Assembly (NCBI RefSeq): GCF_020740795.1 | Contig: NC_067282.1 | Span: forward strand, 53,265,290-53,329,289 | Origin: Apus apus | Taxonomy: Eukaryota > Chordata > Aves > Apodiformes > Apodidae | Reading direction: 5' to 3' | Length of the DNA: 64,000 nucleotides | Part shown: piece by piece, positions 50,291 to 63,243 of the stretch | Layout of the letters: each line of letters opens with the position of its first letter | Numbering within the stretch: position 1 is the stretch's first letter | Position numbers and translations under genes: made by a program | Notes under the pieces: model-generated | Told to the model about the DNA's origin: nothing | Databases searched by the model: none | The model's input: the letters and a program-made list of their open reading frames with translations, nothing else

Positions 50291-52468
50291 GGCAAGGCAA
50301 CTATTTTTATTTTTTTTTGGCCAGAACAAGGGACCAGACCTGAAGAGAACTGAGAATGGTCATAGATGAGTGTCAGAGACTGGGCCTTGCAGGTAGACTG
50401 TGAGGTGAAAGACCAGTTTCCCTAAAGGGAGACTTTATCTAAAGGAAGTTTTGGTACAGACAGGACCAAGCACCAACAGTATCTCAGTGGTCGAACAGCT
50501 GAAAATTAATTGGCACAGAAGTCAGGTTTTAAGGGCAGTCCTGGCAGAAGGGATGCACTGTACCTGATTTTTCTTTGCCCTTCTCATGATCAAACATGTA
50601 TTTTTCACTCCTGCTGTTATGCAATGCTGTTGTACATTATGAAACCATTGCCACATCCTCCTAACAGGCATTGCTGCATTTTGTATCGGGGTGAAGTTGG
50701 AACCATATTAATTGTGTTGTGTTTTTCAAAAATTATTTGCGGTAGAGAGGTGCTATTTAATTTTCACTGTAGGAAGTAAAATTTATTTTCTTTTAGTGGC
50801 ATGTGACATTTTGTGATCAGGGCAGACAGAAGGAATAGACATGATAAAATATAATCCATTTTTAATTTAGTGGCCCAGTTCTAGTCAAGAGGTTCTCAAG
50901 AATCAAGATTTCAGTAAGGGAGAAGCTAGGCCTGAGGCAAGGTCAGGAAGCTGGATGGCACTGTAACATTACCTAAGATTTTCCCCTCTAACATCACCAA
51001 TAAATAAACAAAATCTCTATCAGTTATTGTTAAATACAGGTTCTGAAAAACAGGTCTGCTTAAAAGTTTTCTTATAAATTGCACGCAATACATCCAAAAA
51101 GACAAAGGGCAATTTAGTGCAAGTTTTCAGCAAGAATTTGCAGGCTTCAATGGCAATGTAACACAACCTGCTAGGAAAAGATGGAGATCTGCTCATGTCT
51201 TAATTTACATAGAGCAATATAATTAGCTAAGGACAGACTTAAGCTGATGTGCATTATTTTCTTAATTGAAAGGAATAAAAATGAATTAAAATAGAAAAAC
51301 AAATCAGGTAGATTAAGGGGGTTGAAACAGGTCAAATTGAAATGCTTCCTATCAAATATTTAACTGTTTGATCAATAATTCCAATGGAATTTAATAATAC
51401 GTAAGTGGCTTGGAATTTGGTAAAAGGAAAAAAGGAAGAAACAACCCTCAAATCGAAGACTTATGAGCTGCAGGAGGATGACAGCTCATAAAATTACTTT
51501 TACAGTTAAAGAGGACAACAAAGTATATTGTGGAAATTTTCACATGCGTATTAATTTAAATTAACTCACTTTTCAGTAACCCAGACAGACATCCACAACT
51601 TGAGCAAGAACAGCTGTCAACCAACAAACAGGAAATGGTTTAAGCCTGTAGTTGTTCCCAGTGCATCGGCACATGGCTATATGAAGTTAGGACAGTTTAA
51701 AAATGACAAATTAGGACACAAGGCACCTCCTGTATGAAACTGGATTGAGGAATTCCAAGGTCCAAGAATTTCAGTCCAGGGCCTTTCTTCTTTTAACAGG
51801 ATTCAACAAAATCCAGCCTTCATGCTGCACAGACAAAATGGTTTAACTGTTTTGTAGAAGGTGATATGTACCACCCAAACCTGAGATAAATTAATTTTCT
51901 CACTGCTACCTGAAAGGTGGAGGAAGAGGAAAGGAATGAGACTGAAGTTCGAGGTCATTCATACACGACACTGTTCTCTCTAACAAGCATCCCAGGCATT
52001 TCTTCATTTACAAGCATTTCAAATTGCTTCCAACACTAGAAATATTGGCACATAACTGCTTGTCAACTGCTTCACTTGCAGTACAGGCTTCTGCTATGCC
52101 TAAAAACTGGCTGAAAGCTGGCAGCTGACCACAAGCCTTTTGAAAAGTAAAAACTCACTGCCCTCAATGAAGCCCCATAAGATTACTTCCTAAAATTATC
52201 ATGTTGGAGACTACATGCATCTGTTTTTCCAGATTGTTGTTATAAAATAGCCATGAGACAGGACAAGTTAATAGTAACTAAGCTGAAGAGAGCTAATGAT
52301 TTAATACTCTTTTCCAGATTTTGGCTTTAGCATTTAGACTTAAGACAGACCATTGGCTCAGAACTAAAGCACACAGCTTCCATGTTGTACCACAGGTTAC
52401 CTCTACCTGACATAAAGGAGCAATTAGATAAATAAGTTCTCCCTTGCTGTAAAACATATCTGCCAGAA
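50291..52468. other. Intergenic, nothing recognised
   Basis: AT-rich with no repeat family or coding pattern that I recognise. Confidence 0.6.
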
Positions 52469-54935
52469 GATCACTGAATGTTAGGGCTTGTAGGGGAACT
52501 CTAGAGATCCATCTAGTCCAACCCCCCTGCCAGAGCAGGATCACCTAGAGCACATCACACAGGAACATGTCCAGGCGGGTTCTGAATGTCTCCAAGAGAA
52601 GGAGACTCCACAACCTCTCTGGGCAGCTTGTTCCAGGGCTCTGTCACTCTCACAGTAAAGAAGTTTCTCCTCATGTTGAGGTGGAATTTCCTGTGTTCTA
52701 GCTTATACACATTGCTCCTTGTCCTGTTACTGGGCACCACCAAAAACAGACTGGCCTCTTCCTCTTGACACCCACCCCTCAGATATTTACAGACATTAAT
52801 AAGATTCCGTCTCAGCTTTCTCTTCTCAAGACTAAACAGCCCCAGTTCTCTCAGCTTTTCTTCATAGGAGAGATGTTCAAGTCCCTTAATCATCCTTGTA
52901 GCTCTCTCTGTTGGACTCTCTCCAGTAGACCCCTGTCTCTCTTGAACTGGGGAGCCCAAAATTTTATACAGTATTCCAGGTGTGGTCTCACCAGGACAGA
53001 GTAGAGGGGGAGGAGAACTTCTCTAGACCTGCTGGACATGCTTTTCTTAATGCACCCCAGGATACCATTGGCCCTCTTGGCCACAAGGGCACACTGCGGT
53101 CCCATGGATAACTTACTGTCCACTAGGACTCCAAGGTCTTTCTCCATGAAGCTGCTTTCCAGCAGGACAACCCCTAATCTGTACTGGTGCCTGGTGTTAT
53201 CCATCCCCAGATGCAAGACTCTACACTTGTCCTTATTGAACTTCATGAGGTTCACCTTTGCCCAGCTCTCTAGTAGCGAGCGTAGATCTCGTTGGATGGC
53301 AGCACAGACTTCTGGTGTGTCAGCCACCCCTCCCAGCTTTGTACCCTCAGTGAACTGCTGAGGGTACACTCTGTCCCCTCATCCAGGCCATTGATGAAGA
53401 TGTTGAACAAAACTGGACCCAGTACTGATCCCTAGGGATCCAACTTGACTCTGCCACTGATCACAACCCTCTGAACTCTGCTGTTGTTGCAGTTTTTAAT
53501 CCACCTCACAGTCCAATAATCTACCCCACATTTCTTGAGTATTCCTATGAGGATATTATGGGAGACAGTATCAAAAGCCTTGGTGAAGTCAAGGTAGATG
53601 ACATCCACTGCTCTCCTTCATCTACCCATTTGGTTATGCCTTCATAGAAGGATATCAGATTAGTCAAACAGTATTTTCCCTTAGCAAATCCATGTTTGCT
53701 ACTCCTTGATAACCTTCTTTTCTTCCATGTGGTTAGAAATGGCCTCCAGAATGAGCCCCTCTATCGCCTTCCCAGGGATGGAGGTGAGGCTGACTGGTCT
53801 GTAGTTGCCTCGGTCTTTCTTCTTGCCCATTTTGAAGACTGGAGTGACACTGGCTTTTTTTCAGTTCTTAGGCATCTCTCCTGTTCTCCATGATTTTTCA
53901 AAAATGTTGGAGAGCAGCCCAGCCAGATCTATCAGCACATGTGGATGCACCCATTAGGGCCCATGGATTTATGTGCTTTCAGTTCATCCAAGCGATCTCT
54001 AACTCAATCCTCACTGACCAATGGAGAGTCTTCCTCCCTCCAGTTTTGCTTCCTTACTTCCAGTGACTGGAATTCCTGAGGGCTGGTCTTAGGAGTAAAG
54101 ACTGAGGCAAAGAAGGAATTCAGCAATTCTGCCATCTCTGCATCCTCTGTTACCATGTCTCCCCCCTCATTTAGCTGTGAACCCACTTTTCCCTACTCTT
54201 CCTTTTCTCACTGATGCATTTGAAGAAGCTGTTCTGGTTTTCTTTCATCTCCCTAGCCAGACTAAATTCCAAGAAATCCTTGGCTATTCTTGTTCAGTGT
54301 CTACTTACTCTGGCAGTGTTTCAATAATCCTCCCAATTAACCAGACCCTTTTTCCACATCTTGTATATTTCCCTCTTCCATTTGAGTTTTTCCAGGGGCT
54401 CCTTGTTTATCCATGCAGGTGTCCTGTGTCTTCTACTTGATTTTTTCATCAAGGGAATACATTCATCTTGAGCTTGGAGGAGGAAGTGTTTGAATACTGA
54501 CCAGCCCTCTTGGGGCCCCTAATTCCTGGAGCCCTAGGCCACTGGATACTTCTAAGTAGATCTTTGAAGAGGACAAAGTTAGCCCTCTTAAAAGTCCAGG
54601 GTAGAAATTTCACTTATTACCCTGCTTCTTTCCCTAACAATACTGAACTCCAACGTGTCATGATCACTACAGCCAAGACTGCTCCCAACCTTAACATCCG
54701 CGACCAGACCTTCTTTGTTAACACAAACTCCAGCATCGAACCTCTCCTTGTGAGTTTTTCAACCACCTGCAGCAGAAAGTTGTCATCAATGCACTGCAGG
54801 AACCTTTTGGACTGGTAATGCCTGGCTGTGTGATCTTTCCAACTAATATCAGGGTGATTAAAGTCACCCAGGAGCACCAGGGCATGTGACCTTGAGGCTA
54901 CTTCCAGCTTCCCAGACCTTTGGAGTTCAGCACCA
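52469..54935 (-). mobile_element. CR1 LINE, about 2.5 kb, endonuclease to 3' end, inactive
   Basis: Reading the minus strand from 54935: the end of the apurinic endonuclease (LLGDFNHPDISWKDHTARHY); a linker; reverse transcriptase with VIYLDFTKAFDTV-type motif A near 53580; a frameshifted motif B near 53430; the 159-codon stretch 52890-53369 ([11 protein letters not shown] ... [12 protein letters not shown]); and the ORF2 C-terminus ([20 protein letters not shown]). Frameshifts and stops break the ORF, and the 5' end with ORF1 is absent. Confidence 0.95.
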
Positions 54936-55630
54936 TCAGTAGTGTTTAATGTGGTGGTTAAGAGGAATTACGAGCCTGATTTGAATTTCTAATCTGAATT
55001 TGCTTGGCTTCAGCATCTGGTCTCTTATGCCTTCCTTAACCATGTTGTAAAGCCTAGCAGGATCCACGATGTTCTTTGGTAAGATTGCTTTTGTATTGTA
55101 CACCCCTTCTCAATTTTCTACCTGACAAGTCAAAACACTTTCCTCCAGGCCTCCTACCATGTAAGATTTTCCTCTATTCCTTGAACTTGGGTTTTTGTGA
55201 CTCTCGTATACACTTTCAAGTTTCATCTTTTTAAAACCATAGCCCCAGTGTCTGTCCAGTAGCATAGTGGTTTCATAGGGGTAAAACCATCACGATACAC
55301 TCTGCATACATCCACTTGCTGCAGTAGTCCTGTTTGCCAACAAATTACATTAGGAGTTTATTTATGGGAAGCTCCATGTTAAGAACAACCCTTAAATCCT
55401 TTTCACTGGCACTATTTTCCAAGAGAGAATGTGCACATTTAATGTTTGTTTTTTCTAGAAGTGTGACTTTGCAGGTGGTAACACTAGCATACTATTTTTA
55501 AAGGTCTAGTTTGGAGCAATTAAAATAGGAGAGACTGACCTTTGTTTTAAGGCAATTTAAATTGGCAGGGGTTAAAAAAATTTGTCTCTGGAATACCAGT
55601 GAAAATGCTGAATAGCACCACTGTGATACC
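54936..55630. other. Intergenic, nothing recognised
   Basis: About 700 bp of AT-rich sequence between the large CR1 and the truncated LTR. Confidence 0.6.
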
Positions 55631-56018
55631 AGGAACAGCAAGAACCACCAGCCTGTGAACTGACTCTAAACCCCATCCCCTGTCCCCCTGTGCCGCTGGG
55701 GGGAAGGAGGGAGAGAAACCGGGAACAAAGTGATTTGGGCCTGGGAAGAAGGGAGGGGTGGGGTAACATCTGCAAGCCCTGCTCTGTGTGTTGTCTGTGT
55801 CCTGTGTGTTTGTGATTAGTGTGAAACTAAATTATGATTTTTCCCCCAGCTGAGTCTGTTTTGCCCAGGACCTTAATCAGTGAAGAACCCTCCTTGTCCT
55901 TTGTCTTGACCCATGAGCTTTGTCCCCCTCATCCCACAGTGTGTTTGCGCATGTGGGAAGCTGAGTGAGTGGCCACAGGGATGTTTCTTTGTTGCTGTGT
56001 TAGGCCCAAACCACAACA
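55631..56018 (+). mobile_element. LTR, family A, 3' part only
   Basis: Shares long, nearly identical stretches with the end of the LTR at 43252-44223, for example CTGGGGGGAAGGAGGGAGAG and TGTTTTGCCCAGGACCTTAA. It begins abruptly near 55631 and ends CCAAACCACAACA. The 5' half is missing. Confidence 0.75.
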
Positions 56019-56559
56019 GGTCTCTAAAACCATTTGCCAGGCTGCACTTCAGCACCTGGACACAAGCTCTGTTATAATGGCTCACTCCCATCAAACTATC
56101 ACGTGGTGCTGCAGGGAGCTGAAACAGAAACATTAAGATTGCCTGAATGAAATATGAGCAGAAATTATTTATGTGAAAGCACGAGGAGCAGCACGTGTTG
56201 AAGGAAGACCATGAATTGATAACCAAGGATGTGATTAACAGCAATTAAACTGGTAAGCACTAAGGAATGTGCTGTTTACATGAAGACCAGGAGGCCTGAG
56301 TTCCGATAAGGCCACAGCAGGATGACTTGTCAGCAAAGGACCTCAGTTCCAATAACAGGAGGATGGCGGCTGAGTTGCAGCACAGTCTGTGCCAGTCTGC
56401 TGCTGCTTATCCCAGCAGGAAGAAAGGCTGTAGCCATAAAAAGAAGGAAGCATAAACAACAGGTAGAAACCTTCCTGATGGTTTATGGAGGATGAGGTAA
56501 GCAAGATTATGATGGAAAATCACTTTCTAATAGCTGAAGGATACAAATACCTGGATGAT

Positions 56560-57176
56560 TGCCGTGGTTTAACCCCAGCTGGCAACTCAGCCCCTCATGG
56601 CTGCTGTCTCGTCCTCCACCCAGTGGGACAGGAGACAGAATCAGAAAGGTGTAAGTGTCATGACTTGTGAACTGAGATATTTCAATAATTAAAACAAAAA
56701 AAACCCCGCAAAGCAACCCCCCTACCCTTCCCAAACAAAACAACAACAACCACCAAAGTTTAAAAAAAACACCACCACCACCAAACTCAAGAAAAACAAG
56801 TGCTGCCAGAAGTCTAATTGCTCACCACCAATCCACTGATGCCCAGCCAGTCCCCCAGTAACTGCTGCCCTGGCCAATCTCACTCGTCCTGGTGTGATCA
56901 CTGAGCACAATGTCACATGCGCTGGGCTCTCCCTCTGGTCAGTTGGGGTCAGCTGTTGGGGCCGTGTCTCCTCCCAGCTCCTTGTGCAGCCCCAGCCTGC
57001 TCACTTGGGAGGTGGGGAAGTAAGGTGAGGATGAGAAAAGGCCTTGATGCTGTGCAAGCATTGCTTGGCAATAACCAAAACATCTCTGCATTATCAAGGC
57101 TCTTTCCACCACAAATCCAAAACACAGCCCACACCAGCTGCTGAACTTTAACTCTATCCCAGCCAAAACCAGCACA
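56560..57176 (-). mobile_element. Solo LTR, minus orientation
   Basis: On the minus strand it starts TGTGCTGGTTTTGGCTGGGA and ends GGGGTTAAACCACGGCA, typical of a widespread avian LTR. It contains A/C-rich simple sequence at 56693-56800. No clear target duplication was found (flanks ATGAT and CTGAA). Confidence 0.7.
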
Positions 57177-60156
57177 CTGAAAAAGTTTTCCACTGCCAAG
57201 GAAGACCCCTAGTGACACGGCATTTACTCAAGAGCCATCATTCCTTGTCTTCCATGAGGATCTCCAACCTGCCTTGCCTAGCCACTTGAACGTGGGCTTC
57301 TTGGTGCTTGTAAGCATGTGGGGGTGAGAATACAACTGGGTGAAACCTATGAGGAGAGTCAACATGAGTGACTAAGATCAGTTTTGTTTAAAATACACAC
57401 TGCCTTCCCTTTCATTTGGTCTTGAAGTTTGTCACAGTGATTTCCTACTGCACACTGTCAATGAACTACAAAATAATAGTCTCTAAATTTACAGTCTCTG
57501 CAAAGGAGGACAGCTGTTTGACCAGACCTATTTTCTGTATAAGCCTATTTTAGTTCTTGAATCTTGTGATAGACCTCCCAGTGTGGTGTTTCTCAGCAGT
57601 ACCATGGCAACAAGAATATCATCATCCCACACGCTTTCTCTGAATATTGGGACAAGGTGAACATTATTGCAAACTGACTGTGCTCAGGGATCTCTTTTCA
57701 AGGAGCACCAGCAAGCCAGCACCTTTCAGTCAACTCTTACTATGCCTGGTTCCAGTTTTTAGGCCTGTAGATACTGAATACCTGACAGAAGTAAAATTCC
57801 TGTTGGATTATAAAAGTCATGAATTATATAATTATCTTCATGCAAAAACATACTTTTGTGACTGTTTCTAAAGATAGAACATAAACACTTTGAACATATC
57901 TCCACACCTAACAATTTGACCTTTGACCAACCTGCCTAGTGAGGAGGCTATATTGCAGCTAGCAAAAACTTCAGCAAAATGCCTTAATAACCTCATCTGC
58001 ACAAGGTAGATTTCTCCAATCAACATCTTAAATTCCTTAACAATTTCCTGTACTTTAATTTCTATTTCCTCTTCTTTCCACATAATATTTGTGGGTTTTT
58101 AAAGTGTCAGTATTTAATAACTGTCCTCAGTTTCTAAAAAATCAAGACATTTCCTCTCTTGCTGTCATAGTCTTGCACCCATTTGGTGAACTCTTTTTCA
58201 CAGCTTCTAGTTGTTACTGATTTATTTAATTAACAAGCTGAACATATTTACTCTTTTTGAAATGAAATGTACATTTAATTTTAAGGTCCTCTCCGCCAGC
58301 TGGTAACAAATATTGTCAAGTTTTGATCACTTGTTTCTGGACATGGACTAAACCCCAGTATTGGTAACTATTTAATTAAAATGAATCCAAGCCAGCTTTG
58401 TATTTTTTAGGTACAATGGTTTTCCACAAGCACATTGCAATAAGCATATTTTACTACTGGCTGTGACTCATCTTTCTCCACAGATGTGTACTGCAAGTTA
58501 ATAATCCAGTTCTGAGTTCTGAGGCACGTTGCTGTCTCATGCTTTACCCGCCAGTGCATTCCTTCATTTCTCAATTCCTATGGTTTTATCTCCAAAACAA
58601 GAAATGATTAATTTTAGTGTAGGGTGTCACCTCTCCTGGGTTATCTTTTTCAAGTAAATAAGTGATACTAAGGAAAAAATAAGAATTCCCAGACACTGAG
58701 TTACTTGAGGCACATTTAAATAAAATATTTCAAGACTTTATTATGTATTTTTGCAGCCTACTAGCACACTGCAATGAGAAAATACTCAGCTGTTTCAAAT
58801 TACAGATGCAAAACAAGGAGCCATCACTGGTGGTGATGAGAGAAAAAAGTTTTAAGGACTCCAAAAAAAACCTCTCACCAGGCGGCTGATGGATGAACAG
58901 AAATTTTTTTTCTTGTCACAGGCCTTTCAAAAGCCTAAATAGTTATGTTGACAATTCTTCCATTTCATTACACCAATTATAAAAGGTGTTTGTTCCCTTA
59001 GGTGCCTTGTTACTGATCACTGTGGTTAAGGAGGCTACTAAAACCTTCACTAAATGAAATACAGCTCCGGACTGGGCTCTCCCCCAGCAACACTCATGGA
59101 GTTCCCAGAGTGAGGGAATGAGCAATGGATTGAACTATTTTACATAACTAAGGTTCTTTTCTTACAGTTATCTGCTCCTTCTTGGGAACTTCTTATCTCT
59201 TCCATAAAAAACCTCATGTTCCTTAACAGCTCCATCAGAATCCTCAGCTCTCTCTTGGTAGTTGTGCTAATAACATTGACTAGAGCAAAATTATGCTGCC
59301 AGTTTCTGTTCAGATTTCTTCCAAGCTTCAATTTTTTCAAATCCTAAAAACCAGCTTGACCTTACTCAACATTTACCAGCATTTTCTTGTTTATAGTCTG
59401 TTGACTGTTCTAGACTGGTAGGCATCTGTTTTTCTTCATACACTTGAAAAAAGTCTGATGTCTTACTTTCATTAATTTGAAAATTATGTCTGTGTAAAGC
59501 TGGTTAAACCTTATACCAATGCTTAAAATATTAAATGGAAAATAAACTAATTTAAAATAATATTTATTTTGAGACATGAACCTATATTAAAGATCTCAGC
59601 TGCACTTCTGTCAATTTTGATCACAATTTCTATGTCTCTCATCTTAATTTGTCAAGTCACACATTCACATTTTTTGGAGTAAGATATCAGTGACAAACAA
59701 AGAGATTATATAGCACTAGCTGCAAAACCCATCATTTCAAGAAACCACCCTAGCTATTCAGGTATCCAGTATCAATGAATCTTACAGAACAGAGAGAGTA
59801 TTAAAAAAAATTTCATAAAACAAAAATGCAATTTAAAACAAAGCATGCATTAGCTGAATTCATGCAGTATTGTTTTAAAATGGATGCAGCAAACCTGCAG
59901 TCTGTGGCTGCACTGTCCAACATTTGAGGAAAGAAATAACAGACTTATCAGCTCCAGATATAAAAGAAACCCAGGTGTTGGCTTTAAAAGGTCCCTTTTA
60001 GCCACAAGTGCATGGCATTTGAAGTCACCCAAGCCCTCAAGCTTCAAAGTAGCAGTTAAATCAGCCCATAACATACCAGAAAAAAGGTGCTCTAAGGATT
60101 CACAGTGAAAGATTATCTACTTAAATCTCTTCAGCCTGTTCTTCTCTGCCTTTCTA
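57177..60156. other. Intergenic, nothing recognised
   Basis: AT-rich with only short open frames. Confidence 0.6.
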
Positions 60157-60283
60157 CCAGCTAGCTCATCTTTTGTAATCCAAACAGCAAAACAGAACCA
60201 TGCAGCTAGCAAAGCTGCTACTGTGACATAGCAGCTACTGTGAAGAAAATTAATCCTACGGCAGCCAAAACCAACACAGAGCC
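60157..60283 (-). mobile_element. LTR fragment, minus orientation
   Basis: The GAAGAAAATTAATCCTACGG and CAGCCAAAACCAACACA segments resemble, in reverse, the first roughly 120 bp of the LTR at 56560-57176. Diverged and truncated. Confidence 0.5.
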
Positions 60284-61260
60284 CAAGTCTTTACAAATAA
60301 AATAACACATATTAGACACTTAATTTACATGTTGCAGCAAGACAGCAGAAAAGGGAGGCTGGTACAGACTGAATTATTCAGGAGGTAAAACCCAACAATT
60401 ATAATATTAGCATATCTAAAAGCAAAACAATACATTAGAGGGTGTGTTCTCTCATATAAATGCATCATGTAAGAACATAAACAAAATGTCTGTAGACTTG
60501 GAACTGAATATGTTAATCACTAATGTAAACCTACATCAATATTTTGTCAACTACATTTCACTATTTTTCATAAGCCAACTTTCAGCAAGTAAGCAGAACA
60601 GTTACACATAGATTTAGATTTATCTAAATGTACACAGATACATATTCAATTATGAATACATACTACATTTATAGGTTGGTTAGCAGATGAAACTCCATCA
60701 AACTGAGGTCTCAGTGCAAAAAGTGTTGTGCAACTGTATAAAACTCTCGGATTTGCTCCCAGGGCAACGGGGAACGTAGGAAAATTGGAGTAATTGCAAG
60801 AAGCTACTGTGATGTACATTATTAATATATTGACATAGAAATCTTCCTGAAAGGCAAAACAACTTTACAGGATATTTTCTCCTAATAATTAAATACCTTT
60901 TGAGACTACATTGATGCATAACAAGCTATTCCTACATCCCTTTCCACAAATGAAAAAAAGTGAAAGTGTGTAGGATGGAGGCAGAAAAAGGGGACTGTCT
61001 CTTATCAGAGCATTATGGTTCATTGTCTAGAAGTATTAATTTGGTTTCTTACTTTCCTGTTTTTTTTTTTTAAAGAAAAATAATGTTAAACAAACAGGAA
61101 TTCTGTTTCAGAAACGTAATTGGAAAAAGCACAGTTATTTCACTGCCAGGATGAAGCTGTATTGGAAAAAATCTTTGATGAGTAATGACAACATAAGAGT
61201 TTCATGCTGTGCTACAGACAGTAAACCTTATGTCATAAGGAAAACATTTTTCCTGTCAAG
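60284..61260. other. Intergenic, nothing recognised
   Basis: AT-rich, with a short T-run near 61060. Confidence 0.6.
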
Positions 61261-61730
61261 GAATCATGGAACTGTCAGAATTGGAAGGAACCTCTAGAGA
61301 TCATCTAGTGCAACTCCCCTGCTAAAGCAGGATCACCTAGAGCACATTACTCAGGGCTGCATCCAGGAGGGTCCTGAGTATCTCCAGAGAAGGGGACTCC
61401 ACAACCTCCCTGGGCAGCCTGTTCCAGGGCTCTGTCATCCTCACTGTAATGAAGTTTTTCCTCATATTTAAATGGAACTTCCTGTGTTCCAGCTTGTGCC
61501 CATTGCCCCTTGTCCTGTCACTGGGAACTACTGAAAAGAGTCTGGCTCCATCTTCCTTGCACCCACCCTTTAGATACTTCTGAGCATTAATACTATCTGC
61601 CCTCAGCCTTTTCTTCTCCAGGCTAAAGAGTCCCAGCTGTCTCAGCCTTTCCTCATAAGGGAGATGCTCCAATCCCCCAGTCATCTTTGTTGCCCTGCAC
61701 TAACTTTCTCCAGTAGTTCCCTGATCAAAC
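61261..61730 (-). mobile_element. CR1 LINE 3' fragment
   Basis: The minus strand encodes the CR1 ORF2 C-terminus ([20 protein letters not shown] ... [20 protein letters not shown]) open for 115 codons, with the tail at 61261. Relatively well preserved. It lies about 350 bp beyond the DOCK9 poly(A) signal. Confidence 0.93.
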
Positions 61731-62074
61731 GACAAATATGTCATTTCATGCCAAGTTTTCAAGACTTCCTAATATTAACTGTACTGATGAGTAACAACCT
61801 TTAGTTACTGTAACATGCTACTTGAGTCAAAAGTGATGGATCCAAAATCTAAATTCTCTTTGTTGACAAGGGATATGAAATATACCCTAGAAGTGTCTGC
61901 ATCTCATACTTAAGCTGCAAAAAGCTTTTTTAAATCAAGCATTCAACTTTCCCCAGTCTCAAGGACATACCTAAAATAAAAACCAGAGCACACGGTGAGA
62001 AAAGTAACTACTTTTTTCCTTTTAATATAGATGTAGTACAGAATGTTTAATTACAGCAGGACAGTGCTTCCAGT

Positions 62075-63120
62075 TAAATAAAATTAAAAACCTTTATTTT
62101 CCCCCAAATATAAAATTACTAAATTAATGTCTTAAAAGAATAAGAATATGGAAAAAGCTTTAAATTATACCACCATTTACCACAGTAACCATGATCACCG
62201 ATTACATACTCCATTGCTTTGGCAAAAAAGTTCTTTTCTTTTAATAACTGCATATAAACCTAACATAGCAAAGACTGTATACAACTTTATATTGCACTTA
62301 TTTATATACAGGAATAAATGAACTGTAAAGTTTGCATATACTTGGTATGAGCAAATTTTCACAAGAAACTAAAAGCAGAAGGATAAGAGCTGGTATGAAT
62401 ATTAAAAAATACTTAGAAATGTAATACACTTATGTACAGACTGTATGGACTGTATTAACAAACAATATGTACATAACAATTTAGTACTTGATATTTTAGT
62501 ATAACTCAGTGTTCATTAATACAGACCTTTGGTTGTATTTAGTTGTTTAATAAGATGTAAGCTCACATACCTCCAAAATGCAACTAGTTATAAAATAAAG
62601 CACAACAACTTGCCAAATGGTACAAAAACTACTATTGTCAGTTCCATTAAACCCAAAAAACTAGTGTCTCTGTCTAGCCCCAAAATAGTTCTTGTACTTG
62701 GAATCAACTTCTATGTGCCATACACAAAAAGAACACCTGAATGTTACATATTTGCAAAATTACATCCCACAAGACTTTTTTTTCTTATGTGCAATTCATC
62801 TTAATAATACTTTTTAGCAAAAAAGAGAAATTAATGTTGATTTTATAATTTCCCAACACGCACTTCTGCAATGACATTGTCAATACTTTTAAACGTTACC
62901 AGCAGGATCAAATGATGGATGTGTGCCTCCCTTACTCTAAAAGACTATTACCAGTAACTGCTAGTTTCTAAAAGTGTGCTCAGACATTTCTATCAATTAT
63001 GCTGCTTGCACGTGCCCAACATTTAGCTTCAAAATCATCCTGAGTTTGCACACAGTGAAACAAATCCACATACTTAAAATAAAACCAGAACAAATGAACA
63101 TACTTTCCTCTACAAATCAA
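62075..63120 (-). other. DOCK9: DOCK9 3' UTR (end estimated)
   Basis: AT-rich, repeat-free sequence between the DOCK9 stop codon and an AATAAA at 62093-62098. It contains three Pumilio-type motifs (TGTANATA on the minus strand) at 62303-62310, 62431-62438 and 62466-62473. The absence of CR1 or LTR insertions fits a constrained UTR. Confidence 0.7.
62093..62098 (-). terminator. DOCK9: Polyadenylation signal AATAAA of DOCK9
   Basis: AATAAA on the minus strand about 1.02 kb after the stop codon, within the context GGGGGAAAATAAAGG. Likely the distal signal of the transcript. Confidence 0.6.
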
Positions 63121-63243
63121 TCATGCAACTGAAGAAGAACTGGGCATCCCGTGAACTGTTGTGCTTGTTGGAGTCCCACTTATGGCGTTGAAAATGTGTA
63201 GCGAATTAGGCATAACACTGGCCTTTTCTTCAACAGGAGTTAT
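63121..63243 (-). CDS. DOCK9: DOCK9 (zizimin-1) last coding exon, partial gene
   Basis: DOCK9 is a guanine-nucleotide exchange factor that activates CDC42 through its DHR2 domain. This exon encodes the 40 C-terminal residues and TGA, starting at acceptor CATTTCAAG in phase 0. It reads ITPVEEKASVMPNSLHIFNA and then ISGTPTSTTVHGMPSSSSVA, closely matching the human DOCK9 C-terminus (PNSLHIFNAISGTPTST, ending SSSSVV). The exon lies after the DHR2 domain and carries no catalytic residues. DOCK10 and DOCK11 tails are similar in the HxFxAISGT part but differ elsewhere. The gene is cut by the window edge; I found no convincing upstream exon between 63244 and 64000. Its position and orientation relative to SLC15A1 match the human locus. 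Confidence 0.92.
   Translation of the reverse strand: MTPVEEKASVMPNSLHIFNAISGTPTSTTVHGMPSSSSVA

Noticed and set aside
52890-53369. 159-codon minus-strand frame as a cellular gene
   Set aside because: It is the reverse-transcriptase C-terminal region of a CR1 LINE.
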